From Thermoplasmatota archaeon (lineage in GTDB: Archaea; Thermoplasmatota; Penumbrarchaeia; Penumbrarchaeales; Penumbrarchaeaceae): DNA of 7,230 bases. The stretch covers positions 1 through 7,230 of the forward strand of contig JAUVCY010000087.1 in the NCBI GenBank assembly GCA_030595585.1, read 5' to 3'. Positions 6,401 to 7,230 of this stretch are shown piece by piece. The first letter of the stretch is position 1. Each line of letters begins with the position of its first letter. The notes below the pieces were generated by a model. That model did not search any database. It saw only the letters and a list, made by a program, of their open reading frames with translations, and was not told the DNA's origin. Position numbers and translations under genes: made by a program.

Positions 6401-7230
6401 ATATGGCAGACAAATCTGTTCGACTGTATATCTGATGTTGATGAGGACGAGTTTACCTTTGAGAGCTCCGGAACGGAAAACATATCAGTATCCATAGATC
6501 ATGAAACAGGTTGGGTGAATCTTACACCTGCATTGAACTACAACGGAAGGGATAACATATCCTTCTTTGCCTCGGATGGCATCGAGTATATCACCTTCGA
6601 TCTCTCCGTTATGGTCATACCGGTGAACGACCTGCCAACTGGAAGGATCCTCCTTCCAGGTCCATGGACGGAGGCTTTGGTAGGGGAGGATATCACCTTC
6701 CAGGCTGAGGCATCAGACATCGAGACACCCTCCGAGGAATTGAACTTTTCCTGGAAGGTGGCTGGTGAGACGATGGGGACAGACCCTTTGATAACATATA
6801 ACTGGACACAGGAAGGGCTGAGGAATGTCTCCTGCTTCGTTTCGGATGGGGAGGAGGAGATATATCTCGGGTCCGTATGGGTGAATATCTCGTTTCCGGA
6901 CCCGATCTACACAAGCGAAGAGGTTTACAGGTACTACAACAACTCGGGTAGCCCCGTTCTCTTCGAGATAGTCGATGAAACGGGTAGGAGTGAAAATCAC
7001 ACGGAAGGAGTGAAAAACTCCATCGATATCAAGGAGTTAAAGGCGGAAGCGTCTGGATATGATATCATCATCACGATGGCCCTGTTCGCCCCTCCGGAAA
7101 ATTACAACAGCGGAGATCCATTTGCCGCCACGTCGGGCACCTGGGGAAGATATGATCTATATCTTGTTTCATCAAATTGGAAGGAGGCGGAGTTCAATCA
7201 GACCAACCTCAATATCGTCAGTATGGCGGG
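3455..7230 (+). CDS. Giant secreted surface protein, paralog of the upstream gene (3' partial)
   Basis: The frame is open for 1258 codons without a stop and leaves at the right edge. The first residues form a signal peptide: MENIRR, a hydrophobic core at about 8-24, then acidic, polar sequence. Residues 52-81 resemble the opening of a sandwich module (WYDDF ... EDGYGMD). Two LamG-like repeats follow (86-295 and 310-519), then sandwich modules with GWGVEW and WRDSF (530-627 and about 645-751), two Ig-like modules (752-866 and 867-966), a cadherin-like/tandem-95 module (967-1064, DVDEDE and VNDLPTG), a PKD-like module (1065-1150, NWTQEGLRNVSCF), and the start of the membrane-proximal domain (1151-1258, SEEV ... 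PVLFEIVDE). By comparison with gene 1, about 240 residues are missing, including the membrane helix and tail, so the full length is near 1500. There are many N-x-S/T sequons. It probably has its own promoter at 3399-3417. A surface stalk or adhesin role is inferred. Confidence 0.93.
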   Translation, partial: MENIRRISIWLLMALLLFSSIPIILDEISSEENTSDGATRAYSEDTTYGGEWYDDFSDDTCTENMLGLKRTEDGYGMDSQQEVTLFEEDYESYNNGQNVFGSNGWVADTARWLSSNKAQYTATTSGPTPMPSTKIGKIYNPDDDFSFILSKKIDIQEGTLTCWFATDKIWTGATGSASAAISLFNSNTDTPDGSERVVRVVVRNAGIGYSLSPQSSTQMIISSGVTANTWYRFEVRFNCTTDTADIYIFDGSGELLGSAMDTNFITPASSIKRIEILTSRDHSMVYTTSFWDDIKILPPIDRSFIANSNFREDYEGYSNGQNLFGQNGWMADTVRVLSSDVAQYTATTSGPTPMPSDKIGKIYNPDDDYSYIYSRKIGFSSGILECWVATDKIWTGATGSASGTIGLYGTDSNNVDASDLVIRLVIRDEGIGYSLSTPTQTKMLVGSGITADTWYRLEVMFNCTSETADIYIYNASGGLIGAALDTDFMRSASSLKRIELLTTRDHFLDYTTMYWDDIEITGLISEPNIYSTLITKPEGTNWSVLAVDKLETAFSWIELDIMNVSGMPITGFSYDPSNEDIDLTPLNDLDIDAIKLIATFSGDNKNSAILEGWGVEWAAPYAWRDSFLTDLRSGSFTDTENRNGHIELSQGATSGEYETERIILPEKCYWDVLEINLSTNTGATLTLEIIDGSSGMTIAGMSGYTGNGVLSWNISKIDPVAHGSLKVRGRFTHMSGNEPMLNSIALSWKMDINPPSIETFEIQPLVNRTQKAPITITLFDPDQGPGSLGIEVKYRVWGDLIWESDLISEPIFNETTGRWTCDFAPLGSSPAGDYSFMVTVTDRVGLWLSTTFIKMTTVVNNLPTMPIIELSPEEPTTLDDINVTLVVPAKDIDGIELIYNYTFLINDEVVGECCLGSANESTEVSLPSSYTKKNDEVTCRVFVMDDLVASASYAVSVVIENSPPEVSKDIVNDIAFDEDTWYIWQTNLFDCISDVDEDEFTFESSGTENISVSIDHETGWVNLTPALNYNGRDNISFFASDGIEYITFDLSVMVIPVNDLPTGRILLPGPWTEALVGEDITFQAEASDIETPSEELNFSWKVAGETMGTDPLITYNWTQEGLRNVSCFVSDGEEEIYLGSVWVNISFPDPIYTSEEVYRYYNNSGSPVLFEIVDETGRSENHTEGVKNSIDIKELKAEASGYDIIITMALFAPPENYNSGDPFAATSGTWGRYDLYLVSSNWKEAEFNQTNLNIVSMA
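3710..4342 (+). repeat. LamG-like repeat, copy A of gene 2
   Basis: Residues 86-296 of gene 2 form a concanavalin-type beta-sandwich repeat. It opens with FEEDYESYNNGQNVFG, contains QYTATTSGPTPMP and TDKIWTGATGSAS, and closes with WYRFEVRFNCTTDTADIYIF and SFWDDIKI. This order (opening F-x-x-D-x-E-x-Y, a closing W-Y-R-x-E-V and W-D-D-I-x-I) is common in LamG-like surface domains. Two cysteines (residues 162 and 239) may form a disulfide. It aligns to copy B without gaps. Confidence 0.8.
4382..5014 (+). repeat. LamG-like repeat, copy B of gene 2
   Basis: Residues 310-520 of gene 2 repeat copy A at an exact distance of 224 codons (672 bp). The phenylalanine, tryptophan and cysteine anchors (310, 394, 386, 463, 515) all keep that offset. 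Of the first 63 residues I count 50 identical by eye. Identical protein stretches use many different synonymous codons, so the duplication is old. The last part of a third homologous copy opens gene 1 at positions 2-235. Confidence 0.85.

Overview
The window shows two very large, tandem, same-strand genes for paralogous secreted surface proteins, separated by a 291-bp intergenic region. The first gene (2-3163) has lost its 5' end at the left edge. The second (3455-7230) has lost its 3' end at the right edge. I see no RNA gene, CRISPR array, mobile element or enzyme gene.

Organism: probably an archaeon of the Thermoplasmatota type. What is seen: an AT-rich TATA-like element about 40 bp before the second start codon, a GGAGG ribosome binding site, arginine coded mostly by AGG/AGA, frequent ATA isoleucine, and ectodomains rich in N-x-S/T sequons with one C-terminal membrane helix and a charged, then Pro/Ala/Gln-rich cytoplasmic tail. 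Assignment to this group is inference from style, not from a marker gene.

Layout: both proteins share one colinear plan. In order this is LamG-like (concanavalin-type) beta-sandwich repeat(s), two further beta-sandwich modules around a G-W-G-V-E-W ... W-R-D-S-F motif, two Ig-like modules, a cadherin-like/tandem-95 module ending in V-N-D-x-P-T-G, a PKD-like module, and an unrecognised membrane-proximal domain. In gene 1 a membrane helix and a cytoplasmic tail follow; in gene 2 these would lie beyond the right edge. Gene 2 carries a signal peptide and two LamG-like copies with an exact 672-bp period. Gene 1 enters the window inside its last LamG-like copy.

The intergenic region has two parts. 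Just after the gene 1 stop, reading frames continue to look like the Pro-rich tail for about 120 bp, which suggests a recently shortened C-terminus or a sequence error. Just before gene 2 lies a compact promoter: a hairpin, an 8-bp palindrome, a TATA box and a 7-bp inverted repeat overlapping the TATA box. Gene 2 therefore probably has its own promoter. The likely role of both proteins is a cell-surface stalk or adhesin; no ligand can be read from the sequence.
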